From: Anoplolepis gracilipes
Taxonomy: Eukaryota; Arthropoda; Insecta; Hymenoptera; Formicidae
Direction of reading: 5' to 3'
NCBI RefSeq assembly: GCF_047496725.1
Contig: NC_132981.1
Location: 702,001-766,000 of the forward strand
DNA: 64,000 nucleotides
Under the pieces are notes generated by a model. That model did not search any database, was not told where the DNA came from, and saw only the letters and a list, made by a program, of their open reading frames with translations. Below are positions 43,821 through 56,164 of the stretch, piece after piece. The stretch's first letter is position 1, and each line of letters starts with the position of its first letter. The translations under genes and the position numbers were made by a program.

Positions 43821-45790
43821 TTAAATATTTTTTTTCAATAAACATTTAAATAAACATTTAAAATACAAATTCGAAATTTTAATAATTATTCTGCCACAGT
43901 ACTTTTCCTCTTCACTCAAAAAGAACAAAGAAAATTCTTCTCTTATATGTTTACCAAGCACACTAGCTTTCCTTGAAATCCTTTTAAGTTTTAATAAAGT
44001 GTCGTTTGGTTGGCCTATAACTCTCCATTCGCCAGGTATTAATTCACCGGTGACTGTGTCTTCTGAGTCAAAGGTTCCTGGTGGGCAGTACGATGAAAAC
44101 GACTGACTCTTCCGCAAGAAGTTGTGGAGATAAGCACATGCTAGAATCACTTTTTCTGCCTTCTCAGGTTCAAGAAGCATTGGTTTTCTTAAGACTCTGA
44201 ACACAGTAGATATAATGCCAAACACATTTTCTACGATACGCCTTGCTCTGTTGTGTCTGCCGTTGTAAATTCGCTCTAGTGAACCTTTAGGTTGAGCACC
44301 TGGGAAGGGTTTCATAATATGTGGTTGTAAAGGAAATGCATCATCAGCTACAAATACAAAAGGTGTCAGCGACGTTCTTCTAGGTAGAACTCTCATTGGT
44401 GGCAAATTCAAAGATGACGTTTCAAGCAGCTCTTTAAATTTTGTACTCGCAAATACACCACCATCAGACAAACGTCCTTGACATCCTACATTTATAAATG
44501 TAAAGCAGTACTTAGCATCGACTATAGCTAAAAGTACAATACTAAAAAATCCCTTATAATTAAAATAGTCGCTGCCACTTTTTATTGGAGCTTGTAAGCA
44601 TATATGTTTGCCATCAATACTGCCACAACAGTGGGGAAAATTCCACTTCTTGTAAAAATCACTTGCAACTGCTAGCCGTTCTTCTTGAGAATTAGGCATC
44701 TGAAAAAAGAATTCGATTTATTTTAAAAATATAGTTGTTTTAAAAATATACTTATTTTCATTTGTTTTTAGAATGATGGACAATTATTAAATGAGTTATA
44801 TCAAGTGCAAGATGACACAGAAAGCTGTCAACAAAAAACTGTAGACAAAAGCATTCCTCACAAATCCAAAGTTAAAAGCACCAAGAGAAAAGTAGACAAG
44901 ATGTCTGAAGAAGCGTATGCAGTAATGAAACAGCTATCAAGTAACGTGAAGAAACGAGATGAGTTTGATGTGTTTGGGGAACATGTTGCGAATTCTTTGC
45001 GAAATCTAAAGAGCAGATCAATTCAAAGCCACACAAAATTTGAGATAAGTAGATTTCTCTATCGAGCTGAGATAAATGACGAGCAAGCATCAAATAGCAC
45101 ATCTAGTCCAGCTACATTCTCTGGTACATCGACACCTATCTCATTTAATGCTACATCAGTTCCCTCAAATCATTCATGGAATACAGAAAATGATGGAAAT
45201 AACGTTGAATTTGAAAACGTTTTAATGAATTTATAAAACTTACTTTGATTTATAAGACATTATATTGACTTACTGTTATTTATAAGTTTATTTTATATCT
45301 ATCAATCTGAATAAAATAGAGTTGAGTCATTCTATTGTTATTAAATAAAATAGTTTATCTAAATAATATCTAAATAAAATAATTTAAAAGGATTGTCTTG
45401 TACTTACTTTGATTTGATCCTTCAAAAAGTCAATGATAGCTTTGCATACTTCTGGCACAATGTTTGAAATACTCTGCTTAGATATTTTGGACAAAAAACT
45501 TAAACTTTGGTATGAATCTCCACTAGCTAAAAACCTTAATGTAACTGTTAGTCTTTCTTTTACTGGTATTGCATCTCGAAATGTTGTGTCCTTTCTACCT
45601 ATCTTGTGGCCGATTTTGTTTATGAGATATTCAAAATTAGAATTTGTCATCCTAGCAAAGTTTTTGAAACTACCGTCACATCGAATTTCTCCGGTCAATA
45701 GATCTCTGTCATCTCTTTCAAGATCTGTTAGAAGAGTTGTAACACTATTTTTCTCGAGCTTTTAATGATGGCCGCATCCAGATTAGTCGT
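43821..45790 (-). pseudogene. PIF/Harbinger transposase, copy 2 (DDE exon well preserved)
   Basis: Exon 1 (about 45790-45408) has TLLTDLERDDRDLLTGEIR, FKNFARMTNSNFEYLINKIG and LTVTLRFLASGDSYQSLSFL. Its start MRPSLKAREK is separated by a 1-base loss in an A run at about 45755. The donor AAA|GTAAGT lies at 45407. The intron is 45407-44700. Exon 2 begins after TTTTTTCAG at 44699 and is open for 292 codons: CGSIDGKHICLQAP (D1), YFNYKGFFSIVLLAIVDAKY, GRLSDGGVF, FVADDAFPLQPHIMKPFPG (D2), RARRIVENVFGIISTVFRVL (E). All three DDE residues are present. It is nearly intact apart from the N-terminal frameshift. The MADF partner exon lies inside its intron on the other strand, as in copy 1. Confidence 0.85.
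44772..45236 (+). pseudogene. C-terminal exon of the Harbinger MADF/BESS protein, copy 2
   Basis: Begins after an acceptor (TTTTTAG, 44765-44771) with a 143-codon frame from 44805. Lysine-rich SKVKSTKRKVDKMSEEAYAV, then FGEHVANSLRNLKSRS, which resembles a BESS-type helical motif. The end is a Ser/Thr-rich tail, ENVLMNL. The MADF DNA-binding exon that should lie further left (as at 7361 in copy 1) is absent, so the gene is partial. It sits within the transposase intron, antisense. Confidence 0.55.
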
Positions 45791-46195
45791 TTAGTCCTAA
45801 TATGTTGTCAAAATTACACAATTTGCTGCTGCGAGAATTGTTTCCTCTACGTTTGACGCCATTATCAAATACTGAGACGTCAATACTAAACTGAAAAATG
45901 TTTTACAACTTGTTACATAAAATTATTTTTACAACAATAGTATAATCCAATAACAAATTATATAACAAGTTGTACAACAAAGATAAAAACAAATTTGTTA
46001 TATAACAGTGTTTTGTTATATAGTGTAGACGCAGCTTAACGGCAGGCAGCGAGTTAGAACCAATGAGAGAGCTTGGTTCAATTTCGGCACTCTTTATGGT
46101 CCGCGCTGTCGCCTGTGTCGATGTATACAAAGACAATGTTTGTAAGGAATAACATATGTACAAAAACACATAAAAAACAAGTAACAATTCCTAAT

Positions 46196-46500
46196 AATAG
46201 ACAAATATTTTATAAAACAATGCCTTGAAATTATATAAGTCAACCATTCTGCTAAGGCCTTGACTTATAATTTTAAAACAATATTTTATAAAACTTATCT
46301 ATTATTAATAATCGTGCAGTAAAAGCGTTAGTTTCTTGTTTTTATATATATGTTATTTCTTGCAAACATTATCTTTATATATACACATTTCAAACTTGAA
46401 ACACAAGATAGTTATATGTGTATGTATTTAAATACACAGATTTAAACCACATAAAGCATTGTTTTAAAATTATATGTCAAGTATATGTCATTTCACTAAG
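46196..46500. repeat. Imperfect hairpin (AT-rich MITE)
   Basis: AATTTTAAAACAATATTTTAT at 46268 pairs with AAAGCATTGTTTTAAAATTA at 46455. A second inverted piece lies at 46210-46240. Confidence 0.5.
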
Positions 46501-46532
46501 TCCTTGCATTCTTTCATAAAAATATTAGTACA

Positions 46533-46566
46533 CTTTCTCTCTCTCTCTCTCTCTCTCTCTCCCTCT
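46533..46566. repeat. (CT)n microsatellite
   Basis: About 15 CT units. Confidence 0.9.
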
Positions 46567-48203
46567 CTTTAAATTTCTCTGAGACTCACTTGATAATTTT
46601 TAATAAAATTGGAGTTATGATTTTTTTGTTCTGATCGACTATATTTCACTGTGTAATTATTCTTATTAATTAATGTTTTATCAAATTTTTATAATTATAG
46701 CTAATGTGTTGTTTTTGAATATTATATATATATAGAAAAATTAACATCTTGCGTTGACCATACTTACAGTGCAGACAAGAGGCAGGACATAATTAACTTC
46801 TTGCTTTTCTTTCTCTATCGATCTATATTAGGTAGTCACCTTTTTTTACTGTCAGATTTCTGAAACCAATCGTGAAACCAATTTTAGAATCCAATAATGC
46901 CTTGTTCTTCGTCTTCTTGTACAATAATAAATAATGGTCTAATAAAATATTTTTACTTTTATTGGATTATAACGAAAGCTTTCATCATGTTAGCGTATTT
47001 TGTATTTTCTGCACAAAACAATTTTCCGAAATGCGTCACCGCCGAGAACAAAGGTCTCGTGGCCGACAGACAATATTCTTATATTGCAGTTCGGACGCCC
47101 AATCTTTAATTGTCGAAGGTTACACATACACATATATATGTGTAAGGAATAAAGATTAATAATATATATGTATATTACACAGCTTACCTGCTAAATAGTA
47201 TTAATGCAAAAGCACTTATAAAATCACTATAGATCACGAATCATGACACTACTTTGTTGATATTTCCTTTCAGAATAAACCGGAACGGACACGCAACGGT
47301 AGCGGTAGAGAAGGAGAGAGACTAACGTGACGTTCGGGAAGACGCTATCAACGCTGACAAAGTCATTCTATCCTCGTCACTCGCTGAAAGATAAACAAGG
47401 ATAGAACGACGCGATCAACGCTGATAGTCGACTTTTATAAAATGCCGCAATAATTGTAACTTTATGTTTCTTTAATTTCTATTTAATAAATGATATTGAA
47501 ATAGTTTATTTATTTTATGCATGCTATTTCAAATTTCTATGTGAAATTTTTGTTTAAGAATGTTTGGATAATAATTGTACAATTTTATGCTGTAACAATT
47601 TTCACAATAATTACAAAATTAGTTTCTAAAATGTATTCAGCAATAATTGTGCTAAATATTTCTTGCTAATATTACAATTATATTAGCATCTATTTTAGGT
47701 GTCAATTTCACAAAGATCACTACATGTTACAATAATTAAATTTAGGATCAGTAATTTCAAAATTTTAATTTAGAGTTATAGTATAGTATGTTACACATTA
47801 CATTTTAAAATTAAAATAATACGAAAATTTTTCTGCATGCCTTCCTATCTGGGACTATAACTAACTGAAGAAAACTGAAAAATTGCCGAGACATACAGAA
47901 TGTTCTTATCCGTTCGGAGATATCACAATGCTGCTCGCTGAATGTGGTAGGACATAGGACTAACGCACGCAAATGACTGCGTATTATGTGCTGCGCACAG
48001 CGTTACATGTTCAACAAGATTTACGCGTTTTGACTGTTTCTTGCGAGCAGCGTCTATCACTTCTTTCTCGAGTTTCTTTCTCAAATTATTGAATTTAAAA
48101 TGTTTACATGATTTCAGTGTAACTTTTACTATGGCAACATTGTCTTTTATCACATAGAAAAAATAATTTTTATAAAAAATGATGCTCGTGGTATTCTAAA
48201 ATA

Positions 48204-48231
48204 CACAGAGAGAAACGTTTCTTTGAATTTA
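48204..48231. repeat. Left TIR of the CACTA-like element
   Basis: CACAGAGAGAAAC..., preceded by TA. Matches the inverted sequence at 62936-62963. Confidence 0.65.
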
Positions 48232-48575
48232 AAATATGTATTTGTTTGACTTATATTTATTTCATTGAAATAACATTTGTTTAGATAAAACAAAATTTTA
48301 TTAAATGGAAATTTGATTATTTCGTTGCATTAAATCATATTGTTTAATGGAAAAATAACTATTATTTGAAATAATACTTCAAATTTGTTCAATTCAAAAA
48401 AAGCATGTTTTGTTTCAATTAACTTATTATTTGGAATGATCATATTGTTCAAAAAATTATATTGTTTAACGAAAAAATAACTATTATTTGAAATAATAAT
48501 TCAAATTTGTTTAATTAAAAAAAGCTTGTTTTGTTTCAATTAATTTATTATTTGAAATGATGTAACATACACATA
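48232..48575. repeat. Subterminal repeats with a roughly 118-bp tandem duplication
   Basis: TGTTTAAYGRAAAAATAACT ... TTGTTTCAATTAAYTTATTA occurs twice (about 48341-48455 and 48460-48565). The motifs resemble those at 62640-62900 in inverse orientation. Confidence 0.65.
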
Positions 48576-49360
48576 TAAATTATTAAGTTCATATAGACTT
48601 ATATAAATAAATTATATTCGTAAAAATCATAGCATATAAAAATATTTTACCAATAAGCCTTAAGCTGTTTGAAATATTTTTCTTTAAATGTCCCATCATA
48701 ATGTAGAAAAAAAATAAAAAAATTCTTATATATATTATATATAAAAATTTTGAATAATTTTAATGCTACACTAGCTACATTATTTACTATTAAGGAGTAA
48801 CATATACCAAAAGATTTGTAGATACTTTAAAAATTTTATTGATATTTATTAAAATTTTGCACCTTATGCTAGGGCGCATTAAACATTTATTGCGTACTGT
48901 TTAATCACGGCACTGACTGTGGTTATAGCGCCAGCTAGCATTTACCCGGTGTCCCAGCGTTCCATGTTGCATTATCTCTTTGTCTCAGCGTGCACGTATA
49001 TACACGTAACACGTTGCTGCGTGTTCGGTCATTATATACGTTTTGTTTCGCGTATTTTAAAAAAACGTGTTTTAATATTAGTGTTACATTTCTAGAAACT
49101 TGTGATTAGTCTTGGTTGAGCCGAGCAGGGGAACGGTCGCAAAAGCTTGTCGTAAAAACTATCATTATTGTCGTGAAAACTATTGCTATTGTCGTAAAAA
49201 CTATTGCTATTGTCGTGAAAACTATTGCTACTGTCGTAAAAGCTATTGTTGTAAAAGTTATTATGGTGAAGTGTCTGCCTAGTAATTGATTGCTTATACC
49301 GATAATCGTCGGTAGCATTATCTGGCATTGTCTCAATTTGCACGTACGTAAGAGATTACC
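48576..49360. other. Left non-coding part of the CACTA-like element
   Basis: AT-rich, then a GC-richer stretch near 48890-49080 that may hold the promoter. No gene seen apart from the repeat at 49148-49255. Confidence 0.5.
49148..49255. repeat. Five tandem 21-bp units (TTGTCGTRAAAACTATTGCTA)
   Basis: Consecutive 21-bp copies, in frame on the minus strand as a repeating SNSFYDN/SNSFHDN peptide. Probably non-coding. Confidence 0.8.
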
Positions 49361-52303
49361 ATGTATCCGACTACGCACATTTCGTTTTATACACTACGGA
49401 TATTTTGGAAAGAAAAGATGTGTTCCAATATCGTCACATCATTTCTGGAAGATTGCGGTTTAGCGCACTTATCTTCAGCATTTGTCGGTAAGTATAGTAA
49501 TATATTCCATATATTTTCCAATCATATTTATAATATTCCATAATTATGCATTTCCTGAAAATTGTTATAAAAATATAATCACCGAACCTATCATAGCTAT
49601 TTTAACTATTATCTTTTCAATACTATGCACATCTGTGAGATTATCCAGTTATATTCTCATTTGTGAGATAATTCAGTTATTTTCTTTTAATATTTTATGT
49701 TCTTAAATTCTTTTCATCAATTTTTATTGTATTATGTTTCAAGCTACATATATAGCAATATATAAGTTAAAAAATTATTTTTTTTCCTATTTTTTGTATC
49801 ATTTCAGAACAAAAAATAGATAACATAACTCTTTTGGATTTATTAACAGATGAAGAACTTAAGGAATTAATTCCTTTTCTAGGAGATAGAAAAAGATTTA
49901 AAATGGCTTTGCACAAAAATTTTACCTAAACTTTACCTTCAATATTGTCATGTGAAAACATAATAGTAAATATTTTATATTTATAAATTTTCTGTTATGT
50001 GGAAATTATTAAAATAGATATTTTTATTTGATATTTTAAAATAACCTAATTTATATATTAAAAATGATAAAAATTAATTGTGAAACATCTTTATAACTTT
50101 ATAAAGTGCTTTTCATTTAGCGATACACCAGGAAACAACAAAGATAGAATGATGTTTGTGTGGACTTGTGTATTGCCAAATAAAAAGTATCCATATTAGC
50201 TAAATTATACCTTATTTTTTATTTAATTTTTTTTTTTTTTATTATGTATTTATACTATTCTTTTTTTAGTTTTTGAGATGAGAATAATTTCATTATTTAT
50301 TTTTATGCTTTATTAATAAATGTTATCATTCTTATTTTAAAATAAACTTGTTTAAATATTTATTTTATATAATTTTATTTCTAGATGCCTTCGGAAAATA
50401 TTGAAATTTTTACACAAACGGAGAAAGAGCCTTCAGCAAAAAAACTAAGACTTTTATCTTCAGAAGAATCTAGTATTGTTAGTACATCTAGTATTACTAG
50501 TACTTCTAGTATTGTTTCTACATTATCCTTTTCTCATGAAACAGAGACTTCTGAAAACATCGAAAATAAAACAATGAATGTTAATATTGTTGTGAGAACA
50601 CGTGATGTTATTAATTTTGATCTAAAATCTCTCTTAAAGAATCATATCATAGGAAGGGCTATATTATTGAAATATGAAAAAGCAAAATGTATTGACAATA
50701 AAGATCGCAATCATTTATGTGATATTATTATATGCCATTTTTTAAATGAAGAAAAACAATTAAATAATGCAACGATAAGCATTTTAGTAGATAAAATAGT
50801 TGAAATGTTTCCAGAAGAAAAAAGATCTACGTATTATGTTAGCTCTATTGGAAAAAATAGATCACGTCCTAATAAACCAGAAGTAGCTAAAGGAAAATTA
50901 ATAGATAAACACAGAAATAAACTAACTAAGAAAAACTTTAATAGACTCTGAAACTCCTGAAGTATTAAAGGAAAAACAAGGTAAATTTGAATTATATATG
51001 AAATTATTAGCTTATAGTTAGTAAAATTCTTTGTTATAGGAAATTATTTTAATTAAAATGTTATTAATTTAAATGTATTAAAATTTGTAAGAAAATATTT
51101 GTGATGGAAAATAATTTATAATTTTTTTAGATATATCAAGAGAAATGCAAGAGAGTCAGATATGGCTTATGCATAATCGTGAACCCAAACATGAAACTTT
51201 TCATCCTTGGAAATTATCTTTTCCTATTAGAAAAATAGCACATTTATCATTGGATGAATTCTTTGAGCAATAGTCTATTTTAAGAACACAGGTTGCAGTT
51301 GATTTAGTAAGATAATAAAATATTGTTTTTTATAAATTTTAAACTATGATCTATAATTTTTCGGTTGATTAAATTTTTATAACTTTCTTTTAATAAATGT
51401 AAAAAAAAAATTAAAAATTTTTAGATTAAAAATTATAATTTTAGAGTAGCACATACAATTCTAATTCTAAACAAATTTTTGCAAAATTTTTCTTTAAAGA
51501 TTTCTTGATATCTTCCTTTTTTCTAGTTTAAAATATGAAACTATTTCACTCCTTAAATATTTTCACTCTCTTCCAATAACTCTTACAAAAACAAACTTTG
51601 GTAAATATCCTGTTTAGGGGAAGATGCTCCGATGTCTTTGATCTTTTGACATATGTTGTCAAGGTCATCACCCTGAGTAACGCTTAAAAGGTTTTAGCCG
51701 TTGTTTACTAAAAAGTTACAAAATTTTTTTTAAATTGACGTTTCTTGCAATTATTTTATCAAATACTGAAAATTTGAAAAAATGTTTCAAATAAAAGTTG
51801 TCTCTTCAAAATACACATTTTATATTCTATTCATTTTTATTATACGAGTGATAGTTTTCGAGAAAAACAACGATAAAGACTCTAAACCTTATACAATATT
51901 AATTATAACATAATATATAATATAGTCCCACTGTATCTTTTCACGCTTAAAAGGTTTTAGCCGTCGCTCGTTATTTATTGAAAAACAAAGAAAGTTACAA
52001 AGAAAAAAGTTTCATTTCAAAAGAGTATAGTTTTTTGACACCGTGTACATTTCAAAGGTAAATATATAATTTGGTATACATAAATATAACATACTACTGG
52101 CTATCTAACTTGGAATTTGTATTATCGTCTATAAATATTTGGTACTATTGTGACTAAACATCAACGCTTTAAATATTTAAAAAAGAAGTATGTTCAGGAT
52201 GTAGCGTCGATATTTACAGTTAGAATAGTCAAATTTCAAAAGTCAGACAAGTGTGTCATAGACTTCTTTATTACGCAGTAGGAAAGATTATCCGAATTTT
52301 CAA

Positions 52304-53310
52304 TATGCGTTTATACGAATTCCTTAATATGATACACAATTTTAATTCTTTATGGAATTTTTTGTGCGAAAAGAAAGTCATTCGTAACGAAATAACGTGT
52401 CCAAGATGTGAAAACGTATTAATATTAGTAAACAGTGCGGAAAACCATCTATTCCATTGTACAAAAACATATTTCAAAATTGTTAAAGATCGAAAACACG
52501 ACAAAAGGACAAAAAGTAACGTGTAATTTTAAACTTAGTGCATTTCATGGAACATGTTTCGTACGAGCACATATGGATTTACCAAAAATTTGTCGATGTA
52601 TTGCATATTTTTTAATCTTACCTCCACCACGACAGAATTTTTTAAAGATTGAATTGGAATTAAATGATAGCGGTGTAGTTGATTGGACGAATTTTTGTCG
52701 AGAGGTAAATAATATATTCTTTATATTAATTTATGTGTACTTTTACATGATACTGTATGTTTCTTTCCTAAATCAACTTTAGTTACTCCAATAATGATTG
52801 TTAAGCAAACAAAAGTCAATTGGTGGAATTAATAAAATTGTTGAACTAGACAAAGCGAAAATAGGCAAAAGGAAATATAATACTGGACGTATAATTCGTG
52901 GCCAATGAGTTTTTGGTGGTGTCGAAAGAAATACCAAAGAAATTTTTATTTTGTCTGTACCAAATAGAAATGGTGAAACATTATTGTCGATCATTCGAAA
53001 ATATGTTGCTCCTGGTACCATTATTTATACAGATATGTGGCGTGGATATACTGCTTTAAGTAATGACAATAATTACACACATCGAAGTGTAAATCATCAC
53101 GCTCATTATATTGATCCAGAAACAGGTGTCCACACGCAAAATATAGAAAGACTATGAAGAGATATGAGAGCAAATATTCCCTGCTATGGCACACGCGATT
53201 ATCATTTTGTACATTATCTTGCTGAATTTTTGTTTAAAAGAATGTATAATTACGATGAACGCATTAATGCTTTCTTTGAAATCATGAGTTCACTATATCC
53301 ATTAGATTAA
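52304..53310 (+). pseudogene. Merlin transposase (DDE_Tnp_IS1595/ISXO2-like), lightly broken
   Basis: N-terminal zinc ribbon CPRCENVL ... FHCTK, preceded by MRLYEFLNMIHNFNSLWNFL. After a frame change: GTCFVRAHMDLPKICRCIAY and LELNDSGVVDWTNFCREV, then an intron (about 52705-52782). Next come INKIVELDKAKIGKRKYNTG (first D), FGGVERNTKEIFILSVPNR, IIYTDMWRGYTAL (second D), HYIDPETGVHTQNIERL (third acidic residue), then a stop in place of Trp (53155), and FVHYLAEFLFKRMYNY to the end. Full length for the family. A frameshift and two or three stops disable it, but the copy is recent enough that all catalytic blocks are readable. Confidence 0.85.
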
Positions 53311-53439
53311 TAAATAAATATAAATTAAACTATCAATAAAATGACTATTTTTTTATGTTTTTTCCTTCATTGCAAAAAGCTATATATAGTTTTTACAATT
53401 ACGGTAAATAAGCATAAGTACTACTCCAAAGAAAACAAA

Positions 53440-53760
53440 TGGGAACGTGAATGTGCGGACACAGTAGGTTCCGTTCTCCTACAGGGGCCTTTACTTTCAA
53501 AAAATATAATCTTTTTCCACTTACACAACAAATGGGTTGGGTTAGGTTATTTTTTTTGGAAGTGCAGCCCCTCGCAAGGGGCGGAACCTACTGTATCCGC
53601 GCATACACTTTCTACGCATATACTTTTCTACTCACGCAACAAATGGGTTAGGTTAGGTTATTTTTTTTGGAAGTGGAGCCCCCCGTAGGGGGGCGGAACC
53701 CGCTATGCCCGCGCATAGACTTTCTATGCGTGAAAAGTGTATGCGCGGATATAGTGGGAC
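53440..53760. repeat. Internal repeat block of Merlin (TTAGGTTATTTTTTTTGGAAG units)
   Basis: Two direct copies of GGGTTRGGTTAGGTTATTTTTT-like sequence plus GAAGTGSAGCCCC, with inverted relatives. The same block forms the centre of the Merlin MITE at 57205-58140. Confidence 0.65.
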
Positions 53761-55421
53761 TATATTATATATGATATTATAATTAATATTGTATAAGGTT
53801 TATAGTCTTTATCGTTGTTTTTCTGGAAAAACTATCACTCGTATAATAAAAATGGATAGGATATAAAACGTGTATTTTGAAGAGATTTACAACTTTTATT
53901 TGAAACATTTTTTTATTCCAGTATTTGATAAAATAATTGCAAAAAACGTCAATTTTTAACAATTTTTGTATGTAACGTTTTAGCAAACAGCGAGCGACGG
54001 CTAAAACCTTTTAAGCGTTCTAAGGGTGATGACCTTGACAACATATGTCAAGGTCAAGGACATCGGAGCATCCTCCCCTAAACAGGATATTGACCCGAAC
54101 TTTTTTCAAACACAGCAATACGAAGTGTTATTTTTTATATTTCTTTTTTAATATTGAAATTTTGGCGTAGTATTCAGCATTGAAAAAAATTAATAACCAG
54201 AAATGATACTTTGCATTCTTATGTTTTTGTTTAATTCTGTGTATAATTATACACATTTTTAAAATTTTCTGAAACGCTTTAAATTTTTCTGTAAAAAAGT
54301 TATGATAAGATATATGTTAAAGATGTATCTGATTATTTGTAGCAATTATCTTTTTTAATAATAATTTCCATATTTTACACATTTTTTAGAATTATCATAA
54401 ATAATTGTGATATTTTAATGCAAGTGAGGAAATAAATATAGGCTTTTACTTCTTAAAAATAATATTTGTATTTCTATTCAAAATAATATTTTGACATTTA
54501 TTAATTCTAGAATAACTTTTTTATTTACTTATAAAATCATATTTTTTAATTATCAAGAATATTTATATTATTTCAAATGTTTATATTTTTTTGTATGGAA
54601 AATATTATATAATTCAAACATTGATATTAAAAATAAGTTTTAATTGCATCTAATAGTATTTTTAATATTTTGTTGTGTTTATAAATTTTTTCAGATTAAC
54701 TATGATTTTGAACAAAAATTTAGTCATTTGAAGGACTTTTTCGATATAAATCAAAAGTTTGAAAATTTGTTTAATTATATTTATAACAAACGTAAAATAC
54801 TTCTTAAACCATCTGATGAATCTTTGTTTAATTTGCTTGAAGACCAGATAACAACAGGTAAAAAATTAATATATTATTATAAACATACGTTATATTATGT
54901 TTTTTAAAATTTTTTTTTATGTATTCAATGTATTACTTACATGATTAATGATTCACAGTTTAATATTTTCACTGATCTGCATATTTTGTTCTCAAATGTA
55001 TTTGATTTTAAAAACATTATTTTGAACTTAATATTTTAAAGAATTATTATCTGTTTAATTTTGAATTTAAATCTTTAATTTATTTTTAAATGTATGTAAT
55101 AACTTATTTTAAGCATAGCGCTGATTTTATATTATGTTTTCAGATTGGTTTCCGAAATTGCAAACTAATATATTTTTTCAATTTTATAAATATGTAATAT
55201 ATTTTTTAATATAATTAAAATTGAATAACGTATACTACTATTTTTTATTTATAGTTCTATTAAATATAATGTAAATATAATTTTAAAAATTGTACATATA
55301 TAATAATATCAATAAGATGAATGCTTTTTTTAATTATAGATTTAAAAACAGTAATACGTTTATACTTATTGTCTTCTTTGGTGCCTCCTCGTAGTAGGGC
55401 AAGATCTATTGGAAACCATCT

Positions 55422-55706
55422 CGGTAAAAAATTTCTTATATATAATTATATATAACAATATAAAAGTATATAGAAATATATAAAATTCTGTATAAGTTAT
55501 GTATAGTTATGTATAGCATGCATAATTTCGTATTATCGTTGACTGACATTTAGCCAACATTAATATAAAATTATATATAATTATACAACAAGTCATATAT
55601 TATTATATATAATTATACATAACTTATATAAAATTTTATATATTTCTATATTATTTTATATGGTCATATATCATATATAATTATACATAACAAATTTTTT
55701 ACCGGG
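55422..55706. mobile_element. AT-rich MITE, ACCGGG family, copy 1 (TSD ATCT)
   Basis: Ends CGGTAAAAAATTT...AAATTTTTTACCGGG, flanked by ATCT at 55418-55421 and 55707-55710. The inside is made of TATATAATTATATA inverted repeats. It splits an exon of the SAM-domain gene, whose frame resumes after it. Confidence 0.75.
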
Positions 55707-56164
55707 ATCTGTACCCGGAGCAAGAGATGACCTCTTTTTGCAAATAAAAATCCCAGGTGATATTGAAAAAGTTAAACAAGAAAGGATTGATTTTATGTAT
55801 AAAAAAGACTTGACAATTCAGCCGTATATAATAATAGTTGGTCCAAATTTAAGTAATATTCATGCTTTTTACGTTATTATTGATGGCAAATATTATCATT
55901 TGGCAACACTTCTCCATGCTTTAAAGTTCTGTTTTCAAACATTTTATTTTGGATGTAAAATATACATCACAAAGTAAACATCTTTGGTTTCTTTAGCAAT
56001 GGGAATTATTTAATATTACTTCTGAAAAAGATATAAAAATTCCCTTTATAAATGATATAATACAATTTAAAAAAGAGGAATGAAATAAATTATTTTAATA
56101 ACCACTGAGTATCTTCATTTATTTAATTTTAAAAATTAAATATTAATATTATAAATTTTTAAAA

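Larger units (their letters stand above)
45791..48203. other. Intergenic, mostly AT-rich, no gene recognised
   Basis: Contains TTATATAGTGTAGACGCAGCTTAA at 46017-46040, possibly the right end of Harbinger copy 2 or of a MITE. It also has an imperfect hairpin MITE at 46196-46500 (TTGACTTATAATTTTAAAAC paired with GTTTTAAAATTATATGTCAA) related to 14259-14470, and a (CT)n tract at 46533-46566. Short frames at 46897-47159 and 47923-48153 show no known domain. Confidence 0.5.
51600..54095 (+). mobile_element. Merlin (IS1595-type) DNA transposon, 2,496 bp
   Basis: Left end GGTAAATATCCTGTTTAGGG and right end, inverted, GGTCAATATCCTGTTTAGGG. The long inverted repeats continue for more than 100 bp (TTGACATATGTTGTCAAGG, CTTAAAAGGTTTTAGCCG). 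The flanks CAAACTTT (51592-51599) and CGAACTTT (54096-54103) are an 8-bp duplication with one mismatch, as expected for Merlin. It encodes an IS1595-like transposase. It sits in an intron-like gap of the SAM-domain gene. Confidence 0.85.
49361..56082 (+). pseudogene. SAM-domain protein of the CACTA-like element (SAMD3-like ORF)
   Basis: Exons with good GT-AG sites. 49361-49487 and 49808-49929 together give a SAM domain (FLEDCGLAHLSSAF | EQKIDNITLLDLLTDEELKE, LIPFLGDRKRFKMAL). 50385-50950 has VVRTRDVINFDLKSLLKNHI and IVEMFPEEKRSTYYVSS, with a frameshift at about 50930. The 51131 exon has WLMHNREPKHETFHPWKLSF and FFEQ, then TAG instead of Trp. 54694-54857 has YDFEQKFSHL. 55337-55421 is followed by a MITE, then 55707-55976 reads ARDDLFLQIKIPGD and IDGKYYHLATLLHALKFCFQTF. 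This layout matches proteins often labelled sterile alpha motif domain-containing 3-like in animal genomes, which accompany a transposase. A Merlin element interrupts it. Confidence 0.6.

Noticed and set aside
43792..46040. AGTGTGACTTGGCCTTAA and AGTGTAGACGCAGCTTAA as a TIR pair of Harbinger copy 2
   Set aside because: Both are in the same orientation, so they are two right ends and not an inverted pair.
46897..47159. Two overlapping short frames as a host gene
   Set aside because: No domain, no matching frame upstream or downstream, and no second supporting exon.
53525..53665. TTAGGTTAGG as a possible insect telomere repeat
   Set aside because: Only two units, inside a Merlin element and repeated in its MITE; not a telomeric array.
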